From an uncultured Eubacteriales bacterium (lineage in GTDB: Bacteria > Bacillota > Clostridia > Oscillospirales > Oscillospiraceae), in assembly GCA_949296115.1 (NCBI GenBank), contig CASFNR010000009.1:1-64000 (forward strand): a stretch of 64,000 nt of DNA, written 5' to 3'. The notes under the pieces were generated by a model. It saw only the letters and a program-made list of their open reading frames with translations. It searched no databases and was not told where the DNA came from. How positions within the stretch are numbered: position 1 is the first letter of the stretch; every line of letters begins with the position of its first letter. Made by a program: the position numbers and the translations under genes. Positions 7,738-15,722 of this stretch are shown in pieces.

Positions 7738-10020
7738 TTACTGGATGCCCTGGAAAGTGGGCATCTCGGGGTACATTTTCCGCAGCTCGTCCACCCGCTC
7801 CGGGGGGATTTCCTCCCCCTCCCGGCGGCCGCAGCGGGGGCACACGTCGCCGATGATGCCCACATAGCCACAGATGGGGTCCCGGTCCACCGGATGGTTG
7901 ATGCTGCCGTAGCCAATGCCGAAGTCGTGCATGCACCGGACCACGGACTCAAAGGCCTCCACATTCCGGGCGGTGTCGCCGTCCAGTTCCACATAGCTGA
8001 TGTGGCCTGCATTGCACAGGGCATGGTAGGGGGCTTCCAGCCGAATCTTGTCATAGACGGAGATGGGGAACCAGACGGGGATGTGGAAGGAGTTGGTGTA
8101 ATATTCCCGGTCGGTGATGCCGGGAATCTTGCCGTAGCGCTTCTGGTCCATCCGGATGAACCGGCCGGACAGGCCCTCGGCGGGGGTGGCCAGCAGGGTG
8201 AAGTTCATCTTCATCTCCTGGGATTTCTTGTCGCAGAAGTCCCGCATGAAGCCGATAATCTCCAGCCCCTTCTTCTCATACTCCTCACCTTCTCCGTGAT
8301 GATGGCCGTACAGGGCGGTCAGGGTTTCCGCCAGACCGATGAAACCGATGGACAGAGTGCCGTGCTTCAGCACCTCCCGCAGGTCGTCTTGAAGGCTCAG
8401 CTTGTCGGAATCCAGCCAGACGCCCTGGCCCATCAGGAAGGGGAAGTTGTAGGTGTGCTTGCTGGCCTGAATCTCAAACCGATCCAGCATCTGCTGGGCA
8501 ACCAGTTCCAGCATGGCCTGCAAATCCTGATAAAACTTTTTCTCGTCGCCGTGGCTTTCCAGGGCGATGCGGGGCAGGTTGATGGAGGTGAAGGACAGAT
8601 TGCCCCGGGAATAGGCGATCTGCCGGGTGGGATCGTAGACATTGCCCATGACCCGGGTCCGGCAGCCCATGGTGGCAACCTCGGTCTCCGGGTGTCCGGG
8701 AACGTAATACTGCAGGTTGAAGGGGGAGTCCAGGAAGGTGTAGTTGGGGAACAGCCGCTTGGCGCTGACCTTGCAGCTGAGCCGGAACAGGTCATAGTTG
8801 GGGTCGCCTTCGTTGTAGTTGACCCCTTCCTTCACCTTGAAGATGTGGATGGGGAAGATGCAGGTCTCCCCATGGCCCAGACCGGCATCCAGGGCCAGCA
8901 GAATGTTGCGGATGACCATCCGTCCTTCCGGGCTGGTGTCGGTGCCGTAGTTGATGGAGGAGAAGGGAGTCTGGGCGCCCGCCCGGGAGTGCATGGTGTT
9001 CAGGTTGTGAACGAAGCCCTCCATAGCCTGTTGGGTGTCCCGGTCGGTTTTGGCATAGGCCCGCTTGGCGGCCCGGGAGATCAGCTTGGCGGCCTTTTCC
9101 TGAGGAAGGTCGTAGGCTTCACACAGCAGCTGGTTCACCGCCTCCAGATAGGCGGGAGCGCTCTCCAGCCGGGCGGTTTCCCCGGTGGCTTCCTCAGCCT
9201 TGGCAATCAGACCCCGGATGGCGGCATCCTCGTCATTCAGATCCAGATAGTCCTCCACTGCCTCCTTCAGCCGGCGGGTGAAGGCCTTGCGATAGGTCTT
9301 GGCCACGCCCTCGGCCATGCCGTAGTCAAAATTGGGGATGGACTGACCGCCGTGCTGGTCGTTCTGGTTGCTCTGGATGGCGATGGCGGCCAGGGCGGCG
9401 TAGCTCTGGATGCTGTTGGGCTCCCGGAGGTAGCCGTGGCCGGTGGAGAAGCCGCCGTGGAACAGCTTCAGGATGTCGATCTGGCAGCAAGTGGTGGTCA
9501 GGGAATAGAAGTCAAAATCGTGGATGTGGATGTCGCCCTCCCGGTAAGCCTTGGCGTGCTCCGGACGGAGCAGGTACATCTCATTGTAGGCCTTGGCGCC
9601 GGCAGCGCCGATCTGGAGCATGGCGCCCATGGCGGTGTTGCCGTCGATGTTGGCGTTGTCCCGCTTCATATCGGAGATTCGGGCATCGATGTTGGTGATC
9701 TCATCGATGGTTTTCATCAGGGAAGTGTTGGCCTCCCGGGCCCGGGTGCGGTTTGCCCGGTAGAGGATATATGCCTTGGCGGCGGCATTGAAGCCATGGT
9801 TCATCAGCTGGCGCTCCACGCTGTCCTGAATGGCTTCGATGTTGGGAGACTGGCTGTGGAAGCGTCCCTCCAGCTCTCGCTGGACATCGTTGGCTACCCG
9901 GGCGGCGTCGGCGGCATTGCCATCCTGGCTGGCTTCCATGGACCGCAGAATGGCGGCGGCGATTTTGTTCTGGTCATACAAGACCACCCGGCCATCCCGT
10001 TTGATAATGCTCTGAATCAT
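7738..10020 (-). CDS. nrdD: Anaerobic ribonucleoside-triphosphate reductase, large chain lacking the C-terminal glycyl domain
   Basis: Class III ribonucleotide reductase, which reduces NTPs to dNTPs anaerobically. About 760 residues. Residues 1-95 form an ATP-cone allosteric domain (IIKRDGRVVLYDQNKIAAAI). The barrel is recognisable from stretches such as HIHDFDFY, SINYGTDTSPEGR and CIFPIHIFKVKEG. The C terminus has DPICGYVG and DVCPRCGRREG (metal-binding cysteines) and then ends without the glycyl-radical motif. The ATG at 10020 has AGGA eight bases upstream; a TTG six bases earlier is less likely. The gene lies behind a promoter overlapped by NrdR boxes and is followed by the small glycyl-radical gene and nrdG. 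Confidence 0.94.
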   Translation of the reverse strand: MIQSIIKRDGRVVLYDQNKIAAAILRSMEASQDGNAADAARVANDVQRELEGRFHSQSPNIEAIQDSVERQLMNHGFNAAAKAYILYRANRTRAREANTSLMKTIDEITNIDARISDMKRDNANIDGNTAMGAMLQIGAAGAKAYNEMYLLRPEHAKAYREGDIHIHDFDFYSLTTTCCQIDILKLFHGGFSTGHGYLREPNSIQSYAALAAIAIQSNQNDQHGGQSIPNFDYGMAEGVAKTYRKAFTRRLKEAVEDYLDLNDEDAAIRGLIAKAEEATGETARLESAPAYLEAVNQLLCEAYDLPQEKAAKLISRAAKRAYAKTDRDTQQAMEGFVHNLNTMHSRAGAQTPFSSINYGTDTSPEGRMVIRNILLALDAGLGHGETCIFPIHIFKVKEGVNYNEGDPNYDLFRLSCKVSAKRLFPNYTFLDSPFNLQYYVPGHPETEVATMGCRTRVMGNVYDPTRQIAYSRGNLSFTSINLPRIALESHGDEKKFYQDLQAMLELVAQQMLDRFEIQASKHTYNFPFLMGQGVWLDSDKLSLQDDLREVLKHGTLSIGFIGLAETLTALYGHHHGEGEEYEKKGLEIIGFMRDFCDKKSQEMKMNFTLLATPAEGLSGRFIRMDQKRYGKIPGITDREYYTNSFHIPVWFPISVYDKIRLEAPYHALCNAGHISYVELDGDTARNVEAFESVVRCMHDFGIGYGSINHPVDRDPICGYVGIIGDVCPRCGRREGEEIPPERVDELRKMYPEMPTFQGIQ

Positions 10021-10080
10021 AGGCAAAGTCCTGACTTTCTTTGGATATTAAGGCAAAAAAGAATACGCAAAGATGACATA

Positions 10081-10096
10081 ACACTATATGTTGTGT
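10081..10096. promoter_or_regulatory. NrdR box 1 upstream of nrdD
   Basis: ACACTATATGTTGTGT is a near-perfect match to the palindromic NrdR box (ACAC-ATATAT-GTGT type). It lies downstream of the predicted -10 of nrdD. Confidence 0.85.
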
Positions 10097-10112
10097 CTGC
10101 CATCAGAAACCT

Positions 10113-10128
10113 CCACAATATATTGCCA
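10113..10128. promoter_or_regulatory. NrdR box 2 upstream of nrdD
   Basis: CCACAATATATTGCCA resembles the NrdR box. It is separated from box 1 by 16 bases (32 bases centre to centre, about three helical turns), the usual spacing of NrdR box pairs, and overlaps the -10 element. Confidence 0.8.
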
Positions 10129-10148
10129 CAAGCAATGCGGTTTGTCAA
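10120..10148 (-). promoter_or_regulatory. nrdD promoter
   Basis: On the minus strand TTGACA (10143-10148), a 17-base spacer and CAATAT (10120-10125). The -10 lies inside NrdR box 2, consistent with repression by NrdR. Confidence 0.7.
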
Positions 10149-10302
10149 GGGGGTAAGTGATGGAGTTGGAAGCGTGGCAATGAGGGGAGAAAGAAAAAGG
10201 ACGGCGAAATCATGGGCAAATCCTCGAATGAAGGGCAGATTCAAACGGATTGGAGGGAAATCGGAAGGTCCCATTTCCAAAAAATTTTTTTGAAAACAAA
10301 AG

Positions 10303-10334
10303 CATCCGCACAGGGGACTAACCCTGCGCGGATG
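10303..10334 (-). terminator. Hairpin at the 3' end of the kinase gene
   Basis: CATCCGC/GCGGATG with inner CAGGG/CCCTG spans the stop codon of the minus-strand gene and is followed on that strand by a T-rich stretch. Confidence 0.6.
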
Positions 10335-10842
10335 GGGATTCGACGGCCTCCTGCAAAAAACGCTGTGCTTCCCGGCGGCTGTGGAGCACAATGGATTGGG
10401 CATGGCGGGCTTTCGCCATCCACATGTAATTCCGGGCCCGGTTTTCCCGGTTGTAGTTCCAGATCCACCGGACAAATTCCCAGTCAAACCGTTCCGGACA
10501 GCCGGCGCTCATATCCGGCCGGACTTTACCGTAGTTGCCCAGCACCCGCTGGCACATCCCCCACAGGCAGGTCCAGCGGCTGAAATCCAGGTAGACGATG
10601 GTGTCGCAGCGTTCCAGACGCTGCTCCATGGTCCGGCTGTAGTTGCCGTCGATGATCCAGCGATCCCGGGCAAGGACAGCCGACAGCTTGGCGTCAAAAT
10701 CGTCCACGCTGACATTCTGCCAGCCTTCCTTCCACCACAGCTGGTCCAGATGGATTACTGGAAGCTTCAGCTTGCTGCCAAGGGCTCGGGCCAGGGTGGA
10801 CTTTCCGCTGCCGCCGCAGCCGATAATTAAAATTCGTTTCAT
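10318..10842 (-). CDS. Small P-loop kinase, adenylate-kinase/FlaR-like
   Basis: 174 residues with a Walker A GCGGSGKSTLA at about 7-17, followed by HLDQLWW and WIIDGNY. This order is seen in small AAA/adenylate-kinase-like proteins often annotated as DNA topology modulation protein FlaR. The lid region is rich in aromatic and basic residues (WIWNYNRENR). The substrate is unknown. The ATG at 10842 follows GGGAGG with a 5-base gap. The gene lies between nrdD and proS on the same strand but has its own terminator hairpin. Function cannot be assigned beyond nucleotide-dependent phosphotransfer. Confidence 0.8.
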   Translation of the reverse strand: MKRILIIGCGGSGKSTLARALGSKLKLPVIHLDQLWWKEGWQNVSVDDFDAKLSAVLARDRWIIDGNYSRTMEQRLERCDTIVYLDFSRWTCLWGMCQRVLGNYGKVRPDMSAGCPERFDWEFVRWIWNYNRENRARNYMWMAKARHAQSIVLHSRREAQRFLQEAVESPSAQG

Positions 10843-10912
10843 ACAACCTCCCATGGGACAGAAACGCCGCAGGCCCGCCGAAAGGCAAGCCTGCGGCCTG
10901 TGTATAATTGGC

Positions 10913-12349
10913 TCAGTACGCCACGCCCCAGTAAATCATCTTGCTGGCGGGCTTGCCGCAGCAGGGGCAGGTATCCCCCAGGTGCTCCTGGGCAAAGGGG
11001 ATGCACCGGGAGGACATCCCGGCCACTTCCTTCATCTTCAGCTCGCAGGCCTCGTCACCGCACCACATGGTCTTGACGAAGCCGCCGTGGGTTTCCTGAA
11101 TCTGCTTGGCCTCCTCCAGGGTATGGGCCTCGTAGATGTGCTCCTCCAGGTTCTGCTTGGCACGCTGATACATTCCCTGATGAACCAGCTCCAGCTGCTG
11201 GGCAACGGCGGACTCCAGATCTTCCAGCTTAACCACGGTCTTTTCGCCGTCGTTCCGGCGGACCAGGATGACCTGACCGTTTTCCAGATCCCGGGGGCCG
11301 CACTCCACCCGCAGGGGCACGCCCTTCATCTCGTACTCAGCGCACTTCCAGCCCATGGAGTTGTCGGAGTCATCCATCTTTACCCGGTAGCCTGCCTGAA
11401 TCAGACGGTCCCGCAGGGCGCTGGCGCCTTCCAGAACGCCGGGCTTGTGCTGGGCGATGGGCAGCACCACCACCTGAATGGGGGCCACCTTGGGGGGCAG
11501 CACCAGGCCGTTGTTGTCGCCGTGGGTCATGATGATGCCGCCGATAAGCCGGGTGGACACGCCCCAGGAGGTCTCGAAGGGGGTGACCTTCTGGTTGTTC
11601 TTGTCGGTATAGGCGATGTCGAAAGCCCGGGCGAAGCCGTCGCCGAAATAGTGGGATGTGCCGGCCTGGAGGGCCTTCCGGTCATGCATCATGCACTCAA
11701 TGGTGTAGGTGGCCTCGGCGCCGTTGAACTTTTCCTTGTCGGTTTTCTGGCCCCGGGTCACAGGCATGGCCAGCACGTTCTCGCAGAAATCGGCGTAGAT
11801 ATTCAGCATCTGGCGGGTGAAGTCCTGGGCCTCTTCTGCGGTGGCGTGCATGGTGTGGCCCTCCTGCCACAGGAATTCCCGGTGGCGCAGGAAGGGGCGG
11901 GAGGTTTTTTCCCAGCGCAGCACGCTGCACCACTGGTTGTACTTCAGGGGCAGGTCCCGGTGGGACTGAATGATCTGGGCGAAGTGATCGCAGAACAGGG
12001 TTTCGGAGGTGGGACGGATGCAGCAGCGCTCCTCCAGCTCCTCACTGCCGCCCATGGTAACCCAGGCGCACTCGGGGGCGAAGCCCTCTACATGGTCTTT
12101 CTCCTTCTGCAGCAGGCTTTCGGGAATCAGCATGGGCATGTAGACGTTCTCTACCCCCACCTTTTTGAATTCCTTGTCCATGATGGACTGAATGTTCTCC
12201 CAGATGGCGTAGCCGTAGGGGCGGTAGATGAACACGCCCTTGATGGAAGAATAGTCAATCAGCTGGGCCTTCTTGCATACGTCGGTAAACCACTGAGCAA
12301 AATCCACCTCCATGTCGGTGATCTGCTCAACCTTCTTTTCTTTTGCCAT
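10913..12349 (-). CDS. proS: Prolyl-tRNA synthetase, archaeal/eukaryal type
   Basis: Class II aminoacyl-tRNA synthetase charging tRNA-Pro. 478 residues, the length of the short ProRS form without the bacterial editing insertion. GVFIYRPYGYAIWENIQ near the start, RPTSET, FLRHREFLWQEGHT and the C-terminal zinc/CPCCGKPASKMIYWG segment ending in Tyr are characteristic. The archaeal-type enzyme is common in clostridia. It is preceded by a leader with a hairpin and a sigma-A-like promoter; no T-box features are visible. Confidence 0.95.
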   Translation of the reverse strand: MAKEKKVEQITDMEVDFAQWFTDVCKKAQLIDYSSIKGVFIYRPYGYAIWENIQSIMDKEFKKVGVENVYMPMLIPESLLQKEKDHVEGFAPECAWVTMGGSEELEERCCIRPTSETLFCDHFAQIIQSHRDLPLKYNQWCSVLRWEKTSRPFLRHREFLWQEGHTMHATAEEAQDFTRQMLNIYADFCENVLAMPVTRGQKTDKEKFNGAEATYTIECMMHDRKALQAGTSHYFGDGFARAFDIAYTDKNNQKVTPFETSWGVSTRLIGGIIMTHGDNNGLVLPPKVAPIQVVVLPIAQHKPGVLEGASALRDRLIQAGYRVKMDDSDNSMGWKCAEYEMKGVPLRVECGPRDLENGQVILVRRNDGEKTVVKLEDLESAVAQQLELVHQGMYQRAKQNLEEHIYEAHTLEEAKQIQETHGGFVKTMWCGDEACELKMKEVAGMSSRCIPFAQEHLGDTCPCCGKPASKMIYWGVAY

Positions 12350-12399
12350 ACCCTCTGTCCTCTCTTGTTTGAAAAATCCCTGTTTCGTCCTGGAAATGC

Positions 12400-12434
12400 T
12401 GCGCCCGCCGGAGAAACCGGAACCTCCGGGCGCA
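12400..12434 (-). other. Hairpin in the proS leader
   Basis: TGCGCCCG and CGGGCGCA enclose an inner CCGG/CCGG pair. It lies between the predicted transcription start and the proS start codon. Its role is unknown; there is no T-box consensus. Confidence 0.5.
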
Positions 12435-12447
12435 TTTCGTATCCATC

Positions 12448-12476
12448 ATTATAACACACCTGTCAAGGGTTTACAA
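12448..12476 (-). promoter_or_regulatory. proS promoter
   Basis: Minus strand: TTGTAA (12471-12476), a 17-base spacer and TATAAT (12448-12453). Confidence 0.65.
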
Positions 12477-12662
12477 TTTCTCCGAAAGAAAAAACAGCTT
12501 TTGAGGTAACCCAAAAGAAAATTCCTTGACTGTATCTGCTTTTTGGGAGAAAATCCGGACAAGCCCCAGAAATTGGACGGATTTGTCAAAGGCAGCAGAA
12601 CCGCTTTGTGGAAAAAACCTATAATATTCTTAAATAGAATAAATTTTATAAAATCTATGAAT

Positions 12663-12691
12663 TTTACAAATAGTTTGTTTCGTGTTATGGT
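12663..12691 (+). promoter_or_regulatory. Promoter of the interrupted permease gene
   Basis: TTTACA (12663-12668), a 17-base spacer and TATGGT (12686-12691), followed by GGAGGG and an ATG at 12725. Confidence 0.55.
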
Positions 12692-12724
12692 GTTGTTGAA
12701 CAAAAAAACAACGGAGGGAGCGAC

Positions 12725-12748
12725 ATGATTCGTATATTTACAATATAA
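12725..12748 (+). pseudogene. 5' stub of a gene cut by the IS30 element
   Basis: A strong SD (GGAGGGA, 12714-12720) precedes ATG 12725, but the frame closes after seven codons, within the left end of the IS. The preserved promoter, SD and start indicate that a gene began here. The permease fragment after the IS reads in the same direction and is the likely rest of it, minus its 5' coding region. Confidence 0.55.
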
Positions 12749-12759
12749 GCGCAACAGTC
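12738..12759. repeat. Left terminal inverted repeat of the IS30 element
   Basis: Matches the reverse complement of 13814-13835 at 15 of 22 positions. The best-conserved inner part is GCGCAACA against GTGCAACA. Confidence 0.6.
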
Positions 12760-12838
12760 TAGCTCTTAAAAAACGTGACTCATAGCGAAAAATCTCCTAG
12801 AATAGTGTTTGCGGACAACAATAAAAGGAGAGGACACT

Positions 12839-13833
12839 ATGAGCCACTACAAACATCTTAGCATAGAAGAACGAGAAAAGCTATACCTAATGCTGAACCA
12901 AGGCATCAGTATTCGTAAAATTGCAGTCTCTTTGAACAGATCGCCCTCTACTGTCAGTTGGGAAATCCGCCGCAATCAGATTTTCTTCAAACCATACAGT
13001 CCCAGTATTGCACAAACAAGATATCAAAATCGGCGCAAACAATGCGGACGAAAGCGGATTTTACTTACCTCAAAATTCAAAGAAAAGGTACGAGCACTGA
13101 TTCAGGATAACCACTGGTCTCCAGAACAGGTTTCCTTCCGCCTGAAATTTGAGCATAATCCGATTTCCATCAGTTATGCTACGATCTATCGTGGAATTCA
13201 CTCCGGCATGTTTGACCCCAAAAAGTGCCTGAAGAAAAACGAGAAATTCTCTTTTTCTCTCAGAAGAAAAAACGCAGAAAAAATGGAGAACTATCCAAGC
13301 AAGGCCGCTTTAAAATACCCTACACGATTGCGCAGCGACCTGTGGAAGCGCAGGATCACGCCGTCCTGGGCTATTGGGAAGCCGATACTGTCGCTGGTGT
13401 TAATGTTTCTGCTTCTGTAGTAACACTTGTGGAACGAAAATCCAGGCTATTTCTGGCCCCAAAAGTGGATAAGCACACGGCTGACGCTGTTCGGGATTCC
13501 ATGGTTGAAATGCTGAAGGTCCTTCCATCTGATAAAGTAAAGGGCATTTCGCCGGACAGAGGCAGTGAATTTGCCCTGCATGCTGAGGTTACTTCCGCAC
13601 TTGGAGATGTCAACTTCTATTTTGCCGACCCGTATTCCCCTTGGCAGTGCGGCACAAATGAAAATGCCAACGGCCTCCTCCAGGAGATCATTCCGAAGGG
13701 AAGCGATATTGCACCTGTCAATTCTGACATCATTATTCAATTCGTGGATTCTATGAATCGCAGACCTCGCAAGTGCCTGGGTTGGAGATCTCCTTATGAG
13801 GTGTTTTTTGATACAGTGTTGCACTTGACTTGA
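12839..13833 (+). CDS. IS30-family transposase, expressed by -1 frameshift
   Basis: Frame 1 (12839-13420) starts SHYKHLSIEEREKLYLML and carries the N-terminal helix-turn-helix (SIRKIAVSLNRSPSTVSWEIRRN). Frame 2 continues to 13833 with all three DDE motifs: YWEADTVAG, SPDRGSEF and NENANGLLQ. The frames meet at A-AAA-AAC (13267-13273), in phase to act as a -1 slippery heptamer. Slippage there gives a 331-residue protein, normal for IS30 transposases. Frame 1 alone would make a DNA-binding product without catalytic residues. A one-base deletion in a longer A run (decay or sequencing error) is the alternative. Confidence 0.85.
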
Positions 13834-13835
13834 CA
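13814..13835. repeat. Right terminal inverted repeat of the IS30 element
   Basis: Reads TGTCAAGTCAAGTGCAACAC on the minus strand and pairs with 12738-12759. The transposase stop codon lies inside it. Confidence 0.6.
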
Positions 13836-14567
13836 ATTCGCCTTCTCATGTTTGCACTGTCTGCTTTCATCTCCGCCATCGGTCCCGGCCATGTGGCCGC
13901 CGGCGTGCTGGCCAAGGGTCTGTCCGAGCCTCTGGGCTACAGCGGCTTCAGCCTGCACCTGTTCCTGACCACCCTGCTGTCCGGCTTCGTGTTCACCCTG
14001 ATCCTGTTCGTTGCCTATAAGAGCTACAAGGTTCGGGCCGAAAATCCTCTGAAGCTCTCCGACATCCCCAAGTTCAACTGCCAGCAGCTGATTACCCTGG
14101 GTGCCATTGTGGTCATGGTGGTTTGCTGCATCGGCCTGAAGCTGGATACCGGCCTGTTTGCCTTCATTACCGCCGGCGCTCTGATCCTCCTGGGCTGCGC
14201 CGATGAGAAGAAGGCCATCAAGAACATCCCCATCGGCACCATCATGCTGATTGTGGGCGTGGGTATGCTGGTCAGCGTCATTGACGAGCTGGGCGGCATC
14301 CAGATGATCTCCGACTTCCTCATCGGTTTGATGACCGAAAAGACTGCGGCTCCCATTATGGCGGCCACCTCCTTCGCAGCGGCCATCAGCCCCCTGTCTA
14401 CCGGCGGCGCCATCATCATGAGCTCCTACAGCGGCGCAGTGGAATTGAGCCAGGAACAGCAGAACAAAATGTTCCGCACCCTGTTCCTGCTGTCCGTTGC
14501 CAATGTGAGCGTGAATATCCTCATGGCGGCCCTGGGCGTGTTCAACCTGGGCGGACTGTTCTACTGA
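13836..14567 (+). pseudogene. 5'-truncated SLC13/MatC-like permease
   Basis: About 240 residues of hydrophobic protein remain, with roughly six to seven membrane segments. FISAIGPGHVAAGVLA near the start and SFAAAISPLSTGGAIIMSS near the end resemble the paired glycine/proline-rich loops of SLC13/dicarboxylate-carrier (MatC-type) permeases, which are usually much longer (about 350-430 aa). The fragment starts in the middle of the family fold directly at the IS border and has no SD of its own, so it is probably non-functional or only expressed by read-through. The original substrate, probably a di- or tricarboxylate, is inferred only. Confidence 0.65.
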
Positions 14568-14610
14568 GGAAATTCCCCCTTGTGGGTTTTTCAAATTTCT
14601 CTCTCCACAG

Positions 14611-14639
14611 AAAACGCACCCGAAACCGGGTGCGTTTTT
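14611..14639. terminator. Bidirectional terminator between the permease remnant and lysR
   Basis: CGCACCCG-AAAC-CGGGTGCG with A tract before and T tract after serves both convergent genes. Confidence 0.85.
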
Positions 14640-14643
14640 CGGC

Positions 14644-15552
14644 TTATGTGAATCGCTTGACCATGGTGATGTATTCCTTGGCATGGAAGGGAAGGTAGGC
14701 GTTTTTCCGGAAGGCAGCGACAAAATCCATGGTCACCGGAGGCTCCCCCACACTGAAGGTCAGCGGCGGCCGGGGGAAGGAGACATGGCGCAGATGGGTC
14801 TCGGAGACAAAACAGGCGCCGTATCCCTGGGCGGCCAGATGGAGGGGTGCCTGGATATTCCGGGTCTGCAGGAAGATGTTGGGCTCCATCCGATACTGAG
14901 CAAACAGCTTGTCGGCAATTTGCCGGGTGCGCTGAGACTGGGTAAACAGAATGAAAGGTTCCTCCCGAAGCAGATCCAGAGACAGCCAGGGATGGCTGCT
15001 GTCCGGACGGGAAATGGTCTTCTCCTGAAGGGGATGCTCCGGGTGCAGGAGGAGCAGCAGCTCCTCATGACGGATCAGTTCATAGTCCAGGTCCTTGTTC
15101 CGTACAGGGAGGTTGAAGAAGGCCAGGTCCGTGTCGCCCCGCAGGAGCATTTCCTCCAGCTGGGCGGAGTCCGCCTCCACAATATCCAGCTTCACATTGG
15201 GATACAGCCCGGTGAACACCGGAACGGTACACGGCAGCATGTAGCTGCCCCGCATCACCGGAAAGCTGACCTTCAGCACACCCACGTTGGATTTGACAAT
15301 ATCCGCCAGTTCGTGATCCAATTCACCCTTGAGCAGCAAAATCTGTTCTGCCTTTCGGACGAAAACCTCCCCGGCGTAGGTCAGGACAAACTTGTTTCCC
15401 AGCTTGCGGAACAGCTTCTGGCCCAGTTCCTGCTCCAGATTCTGGATGGCTTTGGTCAGGGTGGGCTGACCCACATACAGCGAAGCTGCCGCCTTGGTGA
15501 TGTTCTGATATTTGGCCACTGCCGTGATGTAGCGCAGTTCCCGAAAGTCTAT
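14644..15552 (-). CDS. LysR-family transcriptional regulator with ATA start
   Basis: About 302 residues. The N-terminal winged helix contains NITKAAASLYVGQPTLTKAIQNLEQELG and is followed by a LysR substrate-binding domain. In-frame ATG, GTG and TTG codons are absent until a GTG at 15519, which would remove the first helix (DFRELRYITA). The codon at the position where LysR proteins normally have Met is ATA (15552), and it has GGAGG seven bases upstream, so AUA initiation is likely; an in-frame TAG lies further upstream. It is convergent with the permease remnant, its probable former target. Effector unknown. Confidence 0.82.
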   Translation of the reverse strand: MDFRELRYITAVAKYQNITKAAASLYVGQPTLTKAIQNLEQELGQKLFRKLGNKFVLTYAGEVFVRKAEQILLLKGELDHELADIVKSNVGVLKVSFPVMRGSYMLPCTVPVFTGLYPNVKLDIVEADSAQLEEMLLRGDTDLAFFNLPVRNKDLDYELIRHEELLLLLHPEHPLQEKTISRPDSSHPWLSLDLLREEPFILFTQSQRTRQIADKLFAQYRMEPNIFLQTRNIQAPLHLAAQGYGACFVSETHLRHVSFPRPPLTFSVGEPPVTMDFVAAFRKNAYLPFHAKEYITMVKRFT

Positions 15553-15722
15553 AACCGCCCCTCCTTTTCGTCCATCCTAACACAAACGGGAGAAAAAGGC
15601 AAGAATCTTCCTCAGAGGGCAGCACAGGCACCCGGCAGAGGGCGGTCGGGTCCGCTTCGAATGGGGATTACCTGAATCCCACGGCACCTCTGTAAGCGGG
15701 GGATCCGCCGGAACAGACAAGG

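Larger units (their letters stand above)
12733..13835 (+). mobile_element. IS30-family insertion sequence, about 1.1 kb
   Basis: A single transposase gene in two frames lies between imperfect terminal inverted repeats (12738-12759 and 13814-13835, 15 of 22 positions matching). ATTCG occurs immediately outside both borders as used here (12728-12732 and 13836-13840) and could be a target duplication. IS30 elements usually duplicate only 2-3 bp, so the left border may instead be at 12738. The element is clearly more AT-rich than its surroundings. It separates a gene start from a permease body. Confidence 0.85.

Noticed and set aside
7894-10293. Very long plus-strand open frame (about 800 codons) opposite nrdD
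   Set aside because: It mirrors the codon structure of nrdD, is rich in Gly/His/Val/Gln as expected of an antisense frame in GC-rich DNA, and has no SD or family features.
10643-12454. Plus-strand open frame of about 600 codons opposite proS
   Set aside because: Antisense shadow of the high-confidence proS gene; composition and lack of domains argue against coding.
12350-12480. Possible T-box leader for proS
   Set aside because: Only one GC-rich hairpin is seen; no T-box bulge sequence or antiterminator/terminator pair.
12449-12754. Minus-strand frame of about 100 codons upstream of proS
   Set aside because: It runs through the proS promoter and the promoter of the interrupted permease, and has no SD. 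Treated as non-coding.
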